From contig CALDUY010000005.1 of the NCBI GenBank assembly GCA_937923405.1, forward strand, positions 303,400 to 367,399: 64,000 bases of DNA. The letters run 5' to 3'. The notes under the pieces were generated by a model. It had not been told where the DNA came from. It worked only from the letters and a program-made list of their open reading frames with translations, and searched no databases. Below are positions 63,491 to 64,000 of this stretch, piece by piece. The translations under genes and the position numbers were made by a program. This DNA is from an uncultured Gemmataceae bacterium. Its GTDB lineage: Bacteria; Planctomycetota; Planctomycetia; Gemmatales; Gemmataceae. How positions within the stretch are numbered: position 1 is the stretch's first letter; every line of letters starts with the position of its first letter.

Positions 63491-64000
63491 ATGCTTGAAC
63501 GTTTACTCGACTCGGATCCTGAAATCTTCGACATCATCACCCAGGCTCCCGGTCCCGAAGGGAAACTGCCTCTGACTGAGCAACTCTTGCGCGAGGCTCC
63601 GTCGGGAGATCTGTTCGGCTGGACTCAGGATGTCGGTATGGGTTGGAAACCGGAGCAGTTGGGTCGGCCCGAGGTGTTGCTGCTCAGCACCTCAGGGGGG
63701 CTGCGCAACCCGGATGGCTCACCGGTCGCCTTGGGCTACCACACGGGACATTGGGAGGTCCATTTGCTCTTACAAGCTGCCGCCGAGGAGTTTCGCGCTC
63801 TGGGCTGGATTCCCTTCGCCGGCTTCGTGACCGACCCCTGCGATGGCCGCACCCAGGGCACGCCCGGCATGATGGACAGTCTGCCGTATCGCAACGATGC
63901 CGCGCTGGTGTTGCGTCGCCTGATCCGCTCACTGCCGACAAGAAAAGGAGTTCTCGGAGCGGCAACGTGCGACAAAGGATTGCCGGCGATGATGATGGCC
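63491..64000 (+). CDS. YjhG/YagF-type dehydratase, 5' part (runs off window)
   Basis: 170 residues are visible from ATG 63491, 10 bases after the CoA-binding gene; the 3' end is outside. [60 protein letters not shown] and [20 protein letters not shown] follow E. coli YjhG-like wording, the D-xylonate dehydratase branch of IlvD/Edd enzymes. DPCDGRTQG carries the iron-sulfur cysteine. Exact substrate uncertain. Confidence 0.85.
   Translation, partial: MLERLLDSDPEIFDIITQAPGPEGKLPLTEQLLREAPSGDLFGWTQDVGMGWKPEQLGRPEVLLLSTSGGLRNPDGSPVALGYHTGHWEVHLLLQAAAEEFRALGWIPFAGFVTDPCDGRTQGTPGMMDSLPYRNDAALVLRRLIRSLPTRKGVLGAATCDKGLPAMMMA

Overview
The window reads as chromosomal DNA of a planctomycete, probably from the Gemmata-like side of the phylum (inference). 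The evidence is a DUF1559 protein with a type IV pilin-like N-terminus, a BBP7-type outer-membrane protein, large secreted repeat proteins opening with an LExLExRWVP motif, a WD40 giant next to an FHA/ABC fusion, a Ser/Thr kinase with one membrane segment, HpnC/HpnD squalene enzymes, and tetrahydromethanopterin (H4MPT)-linked C1 genes. I see no phage, transposase, CRISPR array, rRNA or tRNA.

Layout. 1-2.1 kb: two tandem paralogous secreted repeat proteins, the first cut by the window edge. 2.2-9.4 kb: a methyltransferase, small proteins, an RluA-type pseudouridine synthase, a nidogen/PKD surface protein and two secreted Cys-rich small proteins, one with a strict CC-doublet periodicity. 9.3-16.8 kb (minus): zinc-ribbon/FHA/ABC exporter, WD40 protein, and CoaB and CoaC as separate genes. 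17.0-26.1 kb (minus): a Tad/Flp pilus locus (tadC, tadB, tadA, TadG-like, cpaB, tadE, cpaA and three Flp-type pilins) without secretin or TadZ. 26.6-30.3 kb (plus): membrane protein, then a membrane-anchored coiled-coil protein next to a MamK-family actin. 30.5-33.5 kb: larE, fae, mtdB and a CbiX-like gene. 33.6-41.7 kb: kinase, tsaD with an EboC-like hydrolase, an FAH-family enzyme, hpnD and hpnC. 41.7-51.7 kb: BBP7 barrel, zinc-ribbon membrane protein, PilZ protein, MBL hydrolase, DUF1559, DUF447, a MazG-like protein and a DUF11-type repeat protein. 52-59.9 kb: type IIA topoisomerase subunits A and B, an ABC-2 exporter and a VCBS-repeat protein. 59.9-64 kb: an AhpD-like gene with an in-frame UGA, a Trm112-like protein, two Pro-rich lipoproteins, a putative metallopeptidase, a CoA-binding protein and the start of a YjhG/YagF-type dehydratase running off the end.

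Most notable: at 59929-60513 (minus) a single AhpD/peroxidase-related reading frame is interrupted only by a TGA exactly at the second position of the CxxC redox motif (CFY-TGA-TESH). The flanking Glu and His have AhpD spacing, and a bacterial-SECIS-like hairpin follows the TGA. This is a strong selenoprotein candidate (CxxU). Other points for a second look are the 19-residue CC-doublet protein, the MamK-like actin with its membrane partner, the split coaB/coaC pair, the Tad locus with shifted pilin motifs, the gyrase-like subunit A with an altered quinolone region and no recognisable GyrA box, and a decayed kinase/WD40-type C-terminus in the gap before that gene.
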